NCBI RefSeq assembly: GCF_029338275.1
Contig: NZ_CP119789.1
Span: 2,170,001-2,234,000, forward strand
Direction: 5' to 3'
Source of the DNA: Haloarcula ordinaria
GTDB taxonomy: Archaea > Halobacteriota > Halobacteria > Halobacteriales > Haloarculaceae
Length of the DNA stretch: 64,000 nucleotides
Shown piece after piece: positions 17,506 to 25,602 of this stretch. The position numbers and the translations under genes were made by a program. Below the pieces are notes generated by a model. The model saw only the letters and a list, made by a program, of their open reading frames with translations, had not been told where the DNA came from and did not search any database. Position 1 is the stretch's first letter. Each line of letters begins with the position of its first letter.

Positions 17506-19041
17506 GTGAATCGTCGCGACTTTCTCGCTAAGAGTGCGGTACTCGCTGGTGTCGGGGCTCTTAGTGGGTGCTCCTGGCTGAGTTCCACCAACCGGGACCC
17601 CGATACAGAATCCCCGCCCTCGGGACAGACGGAGCAGCCGCCGTCCAAGGAGACCCCCACCCCCGACACCAGCGACTCGCTGAGCCCCCGGCACGGCATC
17701 TCGTTCGGGACGGTCGTCAACGCTGTCGAGGACCTGGGAATGGACCCGACGGGCCAGGAGCCTATCGACGACGAACTGCAGGCCACTCTCGAACAGGGGA
17801 ACGTGCTCGTCGCCTTCCCGCCCGGCAGATACCTCTTCGAGTCGGAACCGGAGCCCCAGCCCGTAACTAACTGGGGGGTACTCGGACTCGGAACGGAACC
17901 TCGCGACGTACGCTTCGTGACGACGCCGGGCGAGGGGCGGAATCTCCTCAACTCCGACGGCGGCAGCGGCCAGCTCGTCGAGAACGTAGCCTTCGATTAC
18001 AGCGACTCGACGGAGGGGAGTATCGGCCTCATCATGCGTGCGACCGACAAGATACACGTCCAGGACGTCGAGTTCGTCGGCTTCAACCCGACCGTCGAGG
18101 GCGGCGCGCTGGACAACCTGGTGCCGATGGCGCTGGACCCCGACGGCACCGCCGTCGTCGACGGGCTCGTCCGAACGGGTCCGACGGACATCGTCTCGCA
18201 CGGGCACCTCGACAACAACGCGAACGCCGGCTGTATCTGGCTCGGCGAACGCCACGTCGGGAACTTGTACATCCGGAACAGCCACATCGCGAACACGGGG
18301 ACGAACGCTATCTACGCGTCGCGAACCCGTGGGGGCGTCCATATCTCCGACTCCCTGTTCGAGAACAACAACCAGACGAGTCTGCGCGTCGGCGGTGAGG
18401 GGTCGGTCGTCGAGAACTGCCGGTTCGTCATCGACACCGAGACCGTTCACCCGGACAACCAAGGCTCTCTCATCAACCCCCACGGAATCATCTGGGAGAC
18501 CGGGCGACTCGGGATGACCGGTGGTCGAATCGAGAACTGCGAGTTCATCGTCCGGAACTCCCCCGAACGGACGCAGGCCGCAGTGTGGGCCGACGGCTCC
18601 GCCGGTTCCTTCGAACTAGTCGACTGTCGCTTCGAAATCGACGCCGATGGAGTGCAGGCGATACGAATCGACGACCCCCGTGACCCGAGACTCGGTGTCA
18701 CGGCAGAACGCCCCTGGAACGCGACGATTCGGAACGTGGTCGCGGTCGGCAACTCGTTCGGGAAGCCGGTCATCGAGATCAACGGTCGTCCGGGGTCGCT
18801 CATCGAGGGCGGTTGCATCCTGTGGAGTCAGTTCCGCGACGCCATCATCGTGAACGAATCCGACAACACGACCATCCGGAACATCAACATCGACGTCGAA
18901 GGGGCGGACGTCACGCAAGTGGCCTCGTCTGTCAACATCGACGAGCTGACCCACAGTGGGGAGTGTACGTCCCAGGCGTTCGAGGCGTCACAGGGAACTA
19001 ACGCGGACAGGAGCAGAAGCGACGGGAACACCACAGGATAA
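17506..19041 (+). CDS. Beta-helix surface lipoprotein
   Basis: 511 aa from GTG 17506 (VNRRDFLAKS), with an in-frame TTG at 17497 as alternative. A Tat signal is followed by lipobox GALSGCSW, so it should be lipid-anchored outside the membrane. Residues about 55-490 form a right-handed parallel beta-helix very similar to the first half of the 881-aa protein at 5650 (shared blocks NGGSGQLVEN or DGGSGQLVEN, RTGPTDIVSHGHLD, FENNNQ). It lacks the Ig/FN3 tail. A segment resembling the ATAACAA element (ATAACCTTGC, 17471) lies 26-35 bases upstream. Confidence 0.78.
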   Translation: MNRRDFLAKSAVLAGVGALSGCSWLSSTNRDPDTESPPSGQTEQPPSKETPTPDTSDSLSPRHGISFGTVVNAVEDLGMDPTGQEPIDDELQATLEQGNVLVAFPPGRYLFESEPEPQPVTNWGVLGLGTEPRDVRFVTTPGEGRNLLNSDGGSGQLVENVAFDYSDSTEGSIGLIMRATDKIHVQDVEFVGFNPTVEGGALDNLVPMALDPDGTAVVDGLVRTGPTDIVSHGHLDNNANAGCIWLGERHVGNLYIRNSHIANTGTNAIYASRTRGGVHISDSLFENNNQTSLRVGGEGSVVENCRFVIDTETVHPDNQGSLINPHGIIWETGRLGMTGGRIENCEFIVRNSPERTQAAVWADGSAGSFELVDCRFEIDADGVQAIRIDDPRDPRLGVTAERPWNATIRNVVAVGNSFGKPVIEINGRPGSLIEGGCILWSQFRDAIIVNESDNTTIRNINIDVEGADVTQVASSVNIDELTHSGECTSQAFEASQGTNADRSRSDGNTTG

Positions 19042-19055
19042 GGCCAACGAGCGAA

Positions 19056-19787
19056 TCAGGACTGTTCCGGCTTCGAAGCCGTCCGCAGTCGCCGTTCCGC
19101 CTCGTCTCTGTCTTCCGGGTAGCCGACGTCGATTCGCCACCCATTGATCGGGATCGCGTCGATGGTCCGGCCGGAGTGGAGCAGGAGGTCGATGGCATCG
19201 GACAGTTCGTACTCGCCGCGGTCCGACGGCTGGACCAGATGACAGGCGTGGAATATCGACGGCGAGAACGTGTAGAAGCCGGTCATCACCAGGTTCGACG
19301 GGGGGTCGTCGGGTTTCTCCACGACCGCCGTTATCTCGCCGAACTCGTTCGTATCACACACGCCGTACCGGCTCGCCTCTTCCCAGGGAATCTCCTCGAC
19401 GAGGAAGGCCGCGTCGGCCCTGTCTTCGTGCTGGCGCATCACGACGTCCTCGAGGTTCGCGCGGAACACGTTGTCGCCGAGTATCAGCATGAAGTCGTCG
19501 TCGATGCGGTCCTCGACCGTCAACAGTGCGTGAGCCAGCCCGGCCTGCTCGCGCTGGTGGGCGTAGGTTATCGGGATACCGGCGTACTCGTCGCCGAAGT
19601 GGCTGATGATGTCCTCTTTCCGGTAGCCGACGACGACGTGGAAGGCGTCCGCGCCGAGTGCACGCAACTGGTCGAAGCAGTCGGCCAGTATCGGCCGGTC
19701 GTCGATCTCGACCATCCCTTTCGGCCTGTCGTTCGTCAGCGGCCGTAATCTGGTCCCTTCTCCGGCTGCAAGAATCACTGCATCCAT
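19056..19787 (-). CDS. Sugar-1-phosphate nucleotidyltransferase
   Basis: 243 aa. Begins MDAVILAAGEGTRLRPLT, the nucleotide-binding signature of the NTP_transferase (RfbA/GlmU-like) GT-A fold, with PKGMVEI, VVGYRKEDI and ILGDNVF following in order. It activates a sugar phosphate to an NDP-sugar for glycan synthesis, in the cytoplasm. There is no C-terminal left-handed helix, so it is a short RfbA-type enzyme. Convergent with the beta-helix lipoprotein gene, only 14 bases apart. The sugar (glucose, mannose or other) cannot be decided. Confidence 0.85.
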   Translation of the reverse strand: MDAVILAAGEGTRLRPLTNDRPKGMVEIDDRPILADCFDQLRALGADAFHVVVGYRKEDIISHFGDEYAGIPITYAHQREQAGLAHALLTVEDRIDDDFMLILGDNVFRANLEDVVMRQHEDRADAAFLVEEIPWEEASRYGVCDTNEFGEITAVVEKPDDPPSNLVMTGFYTFSPSIFHACHLVQPSDRGEYELSDAIDLLLHSGRTIDAIPINGWRIDVGYPEDRDEAERRLRTASKPEQS

Positions 19788-19839
19788 AGGCTGGCTACCG
19801 GAAGTAGAATATAAAGTATACGTCCGCTTACGGGACCGG

Positions 19840-20700
19840 TCAGACGCTGATGTCCCGCTGTCGGTCGGGGAGAGAGATTAGTTCTTTCGCAGCGTCCAGC
19901 CCCGCGAACTCCCGCTGGGAGTGGAAGACGAGCTCACCGACTCGCTGGACGAGCTGGCTGTTGCTCTGCACCGGTGTCTCGCGGTTGAGATAAAGGTTGT
20001 CCTCCATCCCGGTCCTGACGTGTGCGCCGTAGAACACGGCGAGCGAGGTCAGGGGGTACTGGTTGGGTCCCGACGCGCTGACGAGGACTGTCGCTTCGGA
20101 CGGGGCGGCGTCGAGGAGCGCCAGCAGCATCTGTGGCGTCGCGACGGTTCCCGCGCTCGCCCCCAGCTTGAGTGTGAGCAGTGGGTTCGGTGCGACGAGT
20201 TTCGACCGGATGAGCCGGTCCACCTCGTTGAGGTCACGGCCGCTCGTGACCAGCAGGTTCGGTTTGATGTCCCGGTCGTCCAGTTCTTCGAGGAACCGGT
20301 CGACGTCCCGACGGTTGACGCTACTGACGCCTCGGTGGCCGTACTGCTCGGGCCCGACTCGAACCTGAGCGAGGTCCGGGCGCGGCCCCTCGTCGATGAC
20401 GTCCAGGTAGTCGCCGAGCGCATCGTCTGGCCCGACACCGTACTCGACGAGGACGTCGGTCGCCTGCTCTCTGACTGCGCGGGCGACCGCCGGGAGCCGC
20501 TTCGGTTCCGGAACGCCGTCGTCGCGCCGTCCGTGGAGATGCGCGATGCTGGCGCCCTGTACCTGCGCCTCGTACACGGCAGTCGCTATCTCGTCGGGAC
20601 TGACCGGGAGGTAGGTCGTCTGGTCGTCTGGCTCTCGATTGCCGGTCGGTGCGACGCTGAGAATCAGTTCGTCGCCCCGCATATAATCTCGGTAAGTCAT
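19840..20700 (-). CDS. BKACE (DUF849) family beta-keto acid cleavage enzyme
   Basis: 286 aa. A TIM barrel with the zinc-binding AHLHGR motif near residue 55 and the C-terminal signature HVRTGMEDNLYL, as in 3-keto-5-aminohexanoate cleavage enzyme and relatives, which condense a beta-keto acid with acetyl-CoA. Met7 (20682) is a possible alternative start. An ATAACAATAC element lies 56 bases upstream in the right orientation. Substrate in haloarchaea is unknown. It borders the polysaccharide region but has no obvious link to glycan assembly. Confidence 0.82.
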   Translation of the reverse strand: MTYRDYMRGDELILSVAPTGNREPDDQTTYLPVSPDEIATAVYEAQVQGASIAHLHGRRDDGVPEPKRLPAVARAVREQATDVLVEYGVGPDDALGDYLDVIDEGPRPDLAQVRVGPEQYGHRGVSSVNRRDVDRFLEELDDRDIKPNLLVTSGRDLNEVDRLIRSKLVAPNPLLTLKLGASAGTVATPQMLLALLDAAPSEATVLVSASGPNQYPLTSLAVFYGAHVRTGMEDNLYLNRETPVQSNSQLVQRVGELVFHSQREFAGLDAAKELISLPDRQRDISV

Positions 20701-20755
20701 CGTTTCGTCGAGTCCCCCAGGGAGGAACTGATGACCATGGCTACGGACAACCGAG

Positions 20756-20765
20756 GTATTGTTAT
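20756..20765 (-). promoter_or_regulatory. ATAACAATAC element before BKACE gene
   Basis: Minus-strand ATAACAATAC, 56 bases before ATG 20700 and identical to the copy at 11756-11765. Confidence 0.4.
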
Positions 20766-20802
20766 TCAGTGCGTATCGGCCACCGGCGGACGGCCGGTAG
20801 GG

Positions 20803-21087
20803 CTATTGTTCCAGCTCGCAGAGCGCCTGTTCCCCGACGACGATGAACTCCTCTTCGCCCAGCTGCGATTCGTCCGCGGGGAGGAAGATGTACTTCGAGT
20901 CTGTCGCCGACTCGATGACGGTCAGCTCCTCCATCTCGTACCCGAGGTGGTTCTCCGGATGCGGGTCGTCCGGGACGTCGTCCCACTCTGAGTCCTCTCC
21001 GAGCTGCTCCATCGGTTCAGGCCCTCCATCGTCGCTTCGAACGAGGCCGTGGCTGTCTACTGGTAAGTCCAACTTTCTCCCGCCCAC
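20803..21087 (-). CDS. Small acidic haloarchaeal protein of unknown function
   Basis: 94 aa, strongly acidic (many Asp/Glu), with a short beta-rich C-terminal segment (ELTVIESATDSKYIFL, EEFIVVGEQALCEL). Met26 could also be the start. It has haloarchaeal codon use and no membrane helix. No recognised domain. It stands alone between the BKACE gene and a long gap. Confidence 0.5.
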   Translation of the reverse strand: MGGRKLDLPVDSHGLVRSDDGGPEPMEQLGEDSEWDDVPDDPHPENHLGYEMEELTVIESATDSKYIFLPADESQLGEEEFIVVGEQALCELEQ

Positions 21088-21634
21088 CGTCCCGTCGCAG
21101 TTCGTCCATATCGCGGAAAGGACATACTACTCAAAAAGGGGTTGTGTCGATGTACGAGCCGAGAACGTTCATTTAAATACAATTTACATACAGGATACGT
21201 ACCAGAATTGCGACCACCGTCTCACGGAACGTGTTGCGGATTGCCGGAGCATACGGTTCGTTTCAACGTGAGAAACCTGGATAAGGCGGAATTACTCGCG
21301 TACTCCTCGCACGACCCAAGGTGCCGCGCCGTCGCGACAGCCAGTCTCAGGAGCACCGGACCTCAGGCAAGTATCGACGTAGTAATCTCCGCTGGTTCAC
21401 TGGTCAGTTGCCGTGGCAGTTGTCAGCACTGATCGGCTTCCAGACGAGTTCCAGGACCACCTACGTCGCTGCTTCCCGCACGCATGGACTGCACCGGAAC
21501 GACCCGCTACAGTCGGTCACGGAGCGGCGTCGCAAGTAATTCGAGGCAACTGGCACGACCGTCAGAACACGTCGGCATTACCGTCGAAACGGTCTACTAC
21601 TGTTTTATCAACACCGGCAAAACTGACGACAGAG
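21088..21634. other. 547-bp gap without a supported gene
   Basis: Contains an AT-rich stretch at about 21170-21205 (TTTAAATACAATTTACATAC) that could be a promoter or recombination scar. Open frames running through it have no family-like sequence. The downstream gene is best started at 21635, so this is probably non-coding. Confidence 0.4.
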
Positions 21635-22171
21635 ATGCATGGTACTCACAGCGGTACTGAATCGGCACTGGGAGCGTATCTTCCATCGCTGGGGCCCGAG
21701 AGCCGAATCGAGCTGTTCGTCCAGACCCTCGCCCCCACCGAGAACTACGAGTCCCAGGGGCAGCTCGTCGAACTGCTCACCGAACTCCGGGAGCGCGAGC
21801 AGCTCGGAGACGTCAGCGTGACGGTCTGGGGGTCGCGGATCTGCACCGAAGGGGCGCTTTCCGGGCTCGACAGCGGCAAGCACATCGTCGACAGCATCGG
21901 GGAGTTCTTCGCGTTCGCTGCGGACGAGGGCGTCACCATCTCTCCGTTCTTCCGGGTCAGAGACGTCGATTCGTCCATGTCTGGACAGTCCTTCAAGAGT
22001 ATCGTCCCACCGAGCAGATGCACTGCGATGTACGAGGGGGAGCAACTCGTGGGCGTCTTCCCGTGTATCATCGACGGCGAATCGTACACCGTCCGCGACG
22101 CGTTGGAGCAAGTCGGGCGGCGCTCCGAGGCGTCCCAAGAACACCTCCCTGGAACGCTTCCCACAGAGTGA
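21635..22171 (+). CDS. Conserved haloarchaeal protein, unknown function
   Basis: 178 aa from ATG 21635, chosen because the family-like part starts about 20 residues later; the open frame extends upstream to 21413 without conservation-like sequence. The body alternates beta strands and helices (RIELFVQTLAP, LTELREREQLGDVSVTVWGSRIC, FFAFAADEGVTISPFF, VPPSRCTAMYEGEQLVGVFPC), a pattern I recall from a haloarchaeal family often labelled HTH-domain protein. No HTH is obvious here. Three Cys residues recur in that family. Cytoplasmic. Confidence 0.62.
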   Translation: MHGTHSGTESALGAYLPSLGPESRIELFVQTLAPTENYESQGQLVELLTELREREQLGDVSVTVWGSRICTEGALSGLDSGKHIVDSIGEFFAFAADEGVTISPFFRVRDVDSSMSGQSFKSIVPPSRCTAMYEGEQLVGVFPCIIDGESYTVRDALEQVGRRSEASQEHLPGTLPTE

Positions 22172-22183
22172 GGCCCCGTATCT

Positions 22184-22561
22184 TTACGCGAAGCAGCTGG
22201 AGGCATGCGTAACAATGAGCACGGTGTTCATCACGGATGCGGCCATCTGTGGGAGACTGAATCCCAGAAGTGCGGCGAGCGAATACCGTCGGGGGAGCCG
22301 GTTGACCACCGCGTAGAGAACCACGAGTGCCCCGGTCTTCAACAGTATCAGCCCTAGGCCACCGAGCCGTTCGAGCGCCCAGGCGGCGACGGGGTTGGCC
22401 TCCACGAAACAGAGCTGGAGGCCAACGAGGGTGAGGATGGTATCTGCCGTAGCACCGCCGAGAACGAGGGCCCAGAGTACTCGGTCCACGGAGCCCACCC
22501 ACCGGACAGAGAGCGGTGCGTAGAACCAGTCTACGTTCGCGGACCCGCGTTCGTCGGACAT
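22184..22561 (-). CDS. DUF5658-like small membrane protein
   Basis: 125 aa with about three to four hydrophobic helices. The loop GATADTILTLVGLQLCFVEANPVAAW has the T-x-x-G..E.NP pattern of DUF5658 membrane proteins of archaea and bacteria. Function unknown. It is convergent with the gene at 21635, with a 12-base gap. Confidence 0.65.
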   Translation of the reverse strand: MSDERGSANVDWFYAPLSVRWVGSVDRVLWALVLGGATADTILTLVGLQLCFVEANPVAAWALERLGGLGLILLKTGALVVLYAVVNRLPRRYSLAALLGFSLPQMAASVMNTVLIVTHASSCFA

Positions 22562-22682
22562 ACAGACAGATTAACATGATGCTACAAGGTAACTAACTCA
22601 GTACCGATAGAATCAAAACGTAATCCCTGGTTAAAACACTGCTGTCAGGGAGATCTCCGTGTTTCGACCACCGAGCTGACCG

Positions 22683-22970
22683 TCACTCCGCGACGAGAAC
22701 TATGGAGCGGTCACCGGACACGCGTGCCGTGTACTCCTCGATCGTGAACCTGATCTCCAGGTTCTCGTCCGACGTCTGGTCGACGAGCTTGTTCAGCGAG
22801 TCCGTATCGACGAAGTCCGCGAGCGGCCCGATGTCGATCGGGTCACAGTTCTCTATCGACGCGAGCATGTGGACGACCGTCTGTGTCGCCAGCTCGCCGT
22901 TCGGAACGCGGCCGTGGTACTCTCTGGGGTTCCGTTCGCGATAGTCTACACTGTGTTCTGTGTTGGCCAT
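22683..22970 (-). CDS. HalOD1 output-domain protein
   Basis: 95 aa. Pattern LATQTVVHMLASIENCDPIDIGPLADFVDTDSLNKLV, then EIRFTIEEYTARVSGDRSIVLV, fits the haloarchaeal HalOD1 output domain, a stand-alone signalling module of unknown effector. Cytoplasmic and soluble. Its upstream gap is dense in inverted repeats around a TATA-like TATATAA, so expression may be tightly regulated. Confidence 0.75.
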   Translation of the reverse strand: MANTEHSVDYRERNPREYHGRVPNGELATQTVVHMLASIENCDPIDIGPLADFVDTDSLNKLVDQTSDENLEIRFTIEEYTARVSGDRSIVLVAE

Positions 22971-22980
22971 GATAGTGTCT

Positions 22981-23050
22981 TACTGGTCCTGCCAGTAGTA
23001 CTCTATAGTATCAGGCAGTATATAATCTTTGAGTAACCTGATACTGACTG
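22981..23050. promoter_or_regulatory. Inverted-repeat-rich promoter of HalOD1 gene
   Basis: TACTGG-TCCTG-CCAGTA (22981-22997) is a 6-bp inverted repeat. GTATCAGG (23008-23015) and CCTGATAC (23037-23044) form an 8-bp inverted pair flanking TATATAATC (about 23020-23028). The TATA-like core is about 50 bases before ATG 22970. Confidence 0.4.
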
Positions 23051-23064
23051 GATAGTATCCGAGA

Positions 23065-23652
23065 TTATCGTGGTGTCTCCGGGTCGTCAGTCGTTCGCTG
23101 CCGGTCACCGTTGGGGAAGCCCGGTCGGCCGTCGAGAACCCATAGTGTCACTGCCGTCCCTAGCAGGAGCAGTTCGAAGGCGATGTACAACCGGCCAGTG
23201 CTGGTTGCCAGCTCTGCAAGGAAGTAGGCCAACAGCTCGACGGTCCGGCCCAGCACTGTCACCGGCTCGGACTCGGGGGCCGGGACGATGGGCCAGAAGA
23301 GGAACCGATACGCGACGTCACCACCGAGCAGCGCCGGATACACCATGTCGCCCGGCAGGTGGAACAGATACCCGACGCCGAAGGCACCCCCGACGTCTCG
23401 GCGACCGAGTCTTCTGGCGATACGATATCCCAGGACCACGAGCGGAAGCGCGAACAGGAGCGAGTGACCGAGCGACCGGCCGCCCGGCAGGATTCCGATG
23501 CCCCAGCCGAGTAGCTTGTCGATTAGGTCCGGGAGCTGCGTGCCGAGCGCGAGCGCGACGGCCGCTGGGGTCGGCACCCCCTGCCTACCGCCGACCCGCT
23601 GCATCACGGAGAACGCGATGTAGCCGACGGCCAGGTGTTCCCAGGGCCACAT
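23065..23652 (-). CDS. YdjM/DUF457-type membrane-bound putative metal-dependent hydrolase
   Basis: 195 aa with about four hydrophobic helices. MWPWEHLAVGYIAFS, LGTQLPDLIDKLLGW and SLGHSLLFALPL supply the conserved His/Asp set of the LexA-regulated YdjM (DUF457) family. Family members are integral membrane proteins of unresolved activity. GTTGTTAT (23721-23728), minus-oriented, is a weak member of the ATAACAA element series about 70 bases upstream. Confidence 0.72.
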   Translation of the reverse strand: MWPWEHLAVGYIAFSVMQRVGGRQGVPTPAAVALALGTQLPDLIDKLLGWGIGILPGGRSLGHSLLFALPLVVLGYRIARRLGRRDVGGAFGVGYLFHLPGDMVYPALLGGDVAYRFLFWPIVPAPESEPVTVLGRTVELLAYFLAELATSTGRLYIAFELLLLGTAVTLWVLDGRPGFPNGDRQRTTDDPETPR

Positions 23653-23788
23653 CAGCGTGTCACTCCGGGTTCTCCGAACAGGTCTGCCATACTCACAGTC
23701 GTCACACCACCGGCGAGTGGGTTGTTATAGAGAAACTACGTCCGCGATATCGGTATACGTACCGTTCCGGCCGGCAGTGACACTGTTT

Positions 23789-23826
23789 ACCCGGGAACAG
23801 ATAAATTACTTCGACCCGGGAACAGA
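23789..23826. repeat. Two 13-bp direct repeats upstream of a small ORF
   Basis: ACCCGGGAACAGA occurs exactly at 23789-23801 and 23814-23826, 25 bp apart centre to centre. They flank TAAATTACTTCG and end 42-60 bases before the small ORF start. Spacing suggests tandem protein-binding sites. Confidence 0.5.
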
Positions 23827-23885
23827 GCCACTACCCGAAAATACGGACTGAATTACTATGGGATGTGATGACGTGTTCCGTAGTG

Positions 23886-24005
23886 ATGCCAGAGTTCATT
23901 TCGGAGAGCGACCTGGAACGGATGGCGGAGTTCGCAAACACCCCGGTTTACATGCGAAAACCCGAGCAGCTCATGCCCGAGAGGTCTACGGACGACGAGG
24001 ACTAA
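23886..24005 (+). CDS. Small protein of 39 (or 45) aa
   Basis: Translation begins MPEFISESDLERMAEFANT and ends in an acidic RSTDDED tail; an in-frame ATG at 23868 would add six residues. It is hydrophilic and mostly helical, without cysteines from the later start. Haloarchaeal genomes encode many such micro-proteins. Support comes from codon use, tandem repeats upstream and the acidic tail. Function unknown. Confidence 0.45.
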   Translation: MPEFISESDLERMAEFANTPVYMRKPEQLMPERSTDDED

Positions 24006-24043
24006 CCTCATAGGTGGGACAGCGGCGACCGGATGATACCAAC

Positions 24044-24577
24044 TTACGTTTCTTCGATGCCGCCCGAACTACCGTCCCGGTTGCGGTAGTGCGTGGCGGC
24101 GTGGACCGCCGTGAGCGCGAGGAACGACGCCACGACGACGAACGCGACTATCGTCTCCCCGATTCCTGTGAACACCAGGTTCGTGAGCGCGAGCAACAAC
24201 ACGTTCGCGGCCGCGAGCGCCATGTAGTAGAGATACCACGGCCGCTCGTCGGGCTGTGTCCCCATATACGGGTCTATCTCCGACGCCTGGCTGGAGAGCG
24301 CGACGTTACCCGATTCGGAGTCGTACTCGATCAGGCCTGCCTCCGAGAGCTTCGGGATGTGCGTTTGATAGAGCGATACGTAGACCCGTTTCCGGTCCTG
24401 CGAGGATAAGTTCTCGACCGTCGTGTCGTTCTCCCAGGCTGCGACCTCCTCTGCGAGTGCCGTCAGCTCGATGGGACTCTCCTCAGTCCGCAGATAGTGG
24501 AGCACGTAGCGTCGTCTCGGACTACTGAGTATGTCGAAGACGCGGTCGCGCGAGAGTTCCTGGTTATCAGTTGCCAT
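24044..24577 (-). CDS. Membrane-anchored winged-helix regulator (DUF7344-like)
   Basis: 177 aa. N-terminal winged helix (SRDRVFDILSSPRRRYVLHYL, ELTALAEEVAAWEND, RKRVYVSLYQTHIPKLSEAGLIEYD) as in haloarchaeal DUF7344 regulators, followed by two C-terminal transmembrane helices (about 118-165). It probably binds DNA while tethered to the membrane. A GTAACAATGC element (24658-24667, minus) lies about 80 bases upstream. Target genes unknown. Confidence 0.75.
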   Translation of the reverse strand: MATDNQELSRDRVFDILSSPRRRYVLHYLRTEESPIELTALAEEVAAWENDTTVENLSSQDRKRVYVSLYQTHIPKLSEAGLIEYDSESGNVALSSQASEIDPYMGTQPDERPWYLYYMALAAANVLLLALTNLVFTGIGETIVAFVVVASFLALTAVHAATHYRNRDGSSGGIEET

Positions 24578-24910
24578 TGGTTCTTTTCAAGTTTTCCTTG
24601 CCGTCCTGAGCCGGTCGGTACTGAGTCAGTGGCTATCCGTATTCTCCCTCGGGTAATGCATTGTTACAACTACGTTACCTGAGGGGCGTCGGGTAAAAGG
24701 GGCTTAACTCTCAGGTCTGTGAATACTACCGGGATTACCGTCCAGCACGGGAGGAGCACAGGCTGTCGAGTACCCGTGGCCGGAGCGCTCTGAGAGCTGT
24801 CTGGAGACGAACGCGAACAACGTCCCATCCCACTGAGACGGGCTCGGAGTCGCTCGACGACGACGACGCTATGCCGGGTGGAGAACATGCACGGAAAACG
24901 AACCCTCGAC
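24578..24910. other. 333-bp gap without a supported gene
   Basis: Contains a GTAACAATGC element (24658-24667, minus) in the upstream region of the winged-helix gene. Open frames in the rest are Arg/Ser-rich and look non-coding. Confidence 0.4.
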
Positions 24911-25108
24911 TCACCGCATCAGTTCGGAAAAGACGAACGACCCCTCTGCCGCGGCCACCCAGCGAGTCGCACTCATCTTCCCACTCACGTCGGTGTCGTA
25001 GATCGTGCACCTGTCCGGTCGGTCGGTCGAGCGCTCGATGATGGTCCTGCAGACGTCCTCCGCTTCGAAGATTCCGTTCGAGTCCCCATCCGTGTCAAAC
25101 TGTGCCAT
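24911..25108 (-). CDS. Small haloarchaeal protein (DUF7511-like)
   Basis: 65 aa. The core DRCTIYDTDVSGKMSATRWVAAAEGSFVFSELMR resembles the short haloarchaeal family I know as DUF7511 (CTIYP...TRW..A.EGSFV.L..MR). Cytoplasmic, unknown role, often one of several paralogues in a genome. Upstream lies an AT-rich island with possible promoters. Confidence 0.6.
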   Translation of the reverse strand: MAQFDTDGDSNGIFEAEDVCRTIIERSTDRPDRCTIYDTDVSGKMSATRWVAAAEGSFVFSELMR

Positions 25109-25602
25109 TCTTGTTCGTCGAAGTGTCTTCTCGTTGACGACATCGTTATTGACATGCTGACGACTATTAGGTACTGTTTACGGCCCGAACAGGGCTCAGG
25201 ACCCTCTTCTGTGGCTCCCGACTCCGCCGTCGCCGGTGAGGGTTTAGGTCGAACGGGCTTGTCGCGTTATCGAGCCATCGCCTATCGACAGTCTGTGTAT
25301 TTCTATCTGTTCGTCTCCCTTCTGTCGTCGAATCGATTTCAAGAAGTGCATCTATCCGTATTTCTGTTCAATGGATATTATATATCTACGAATTTCGGTT
25401 ATTTTGTACTATATAGGCGTACTTGAGTTCTATATTATCCAGATTAATTATGGAATCTCTCTTCTAAGCCCAGTATGTCTTATTAGATGTGCAAAATCGA
25501 ATGCGCCGCCGAAATATCCTCGAAACTGTCTTTTGTTGCCCGATTCCGTGACCTGGTTAGAATCGTGGTTCACAGCGCGATGACGACGGAAGACCCACCG
25601 GG
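25109..25602. other. 494-bp gap with an AT-rich island
   Basis: From about 25280 to 25500 the composition drops sharply (runs such as TATTATATATCTACG and ATATTATCCAGATTAATTATGG). A frame at 25371-25583 would encode a 70-aa hydrophobic peptide but lacks codon bias and a supported start. No inverted terminal repeats were seen. It may be foreign DNA or a promoter region. Confidence 0.4.

Noticed and set aside
25371..25583. 70-aa hydrophobic ORF in the AT-rich island
   Set aside because: No codon bias, no promoter spacing and no recognisable family; likely chance frame in AT-rich DNA.
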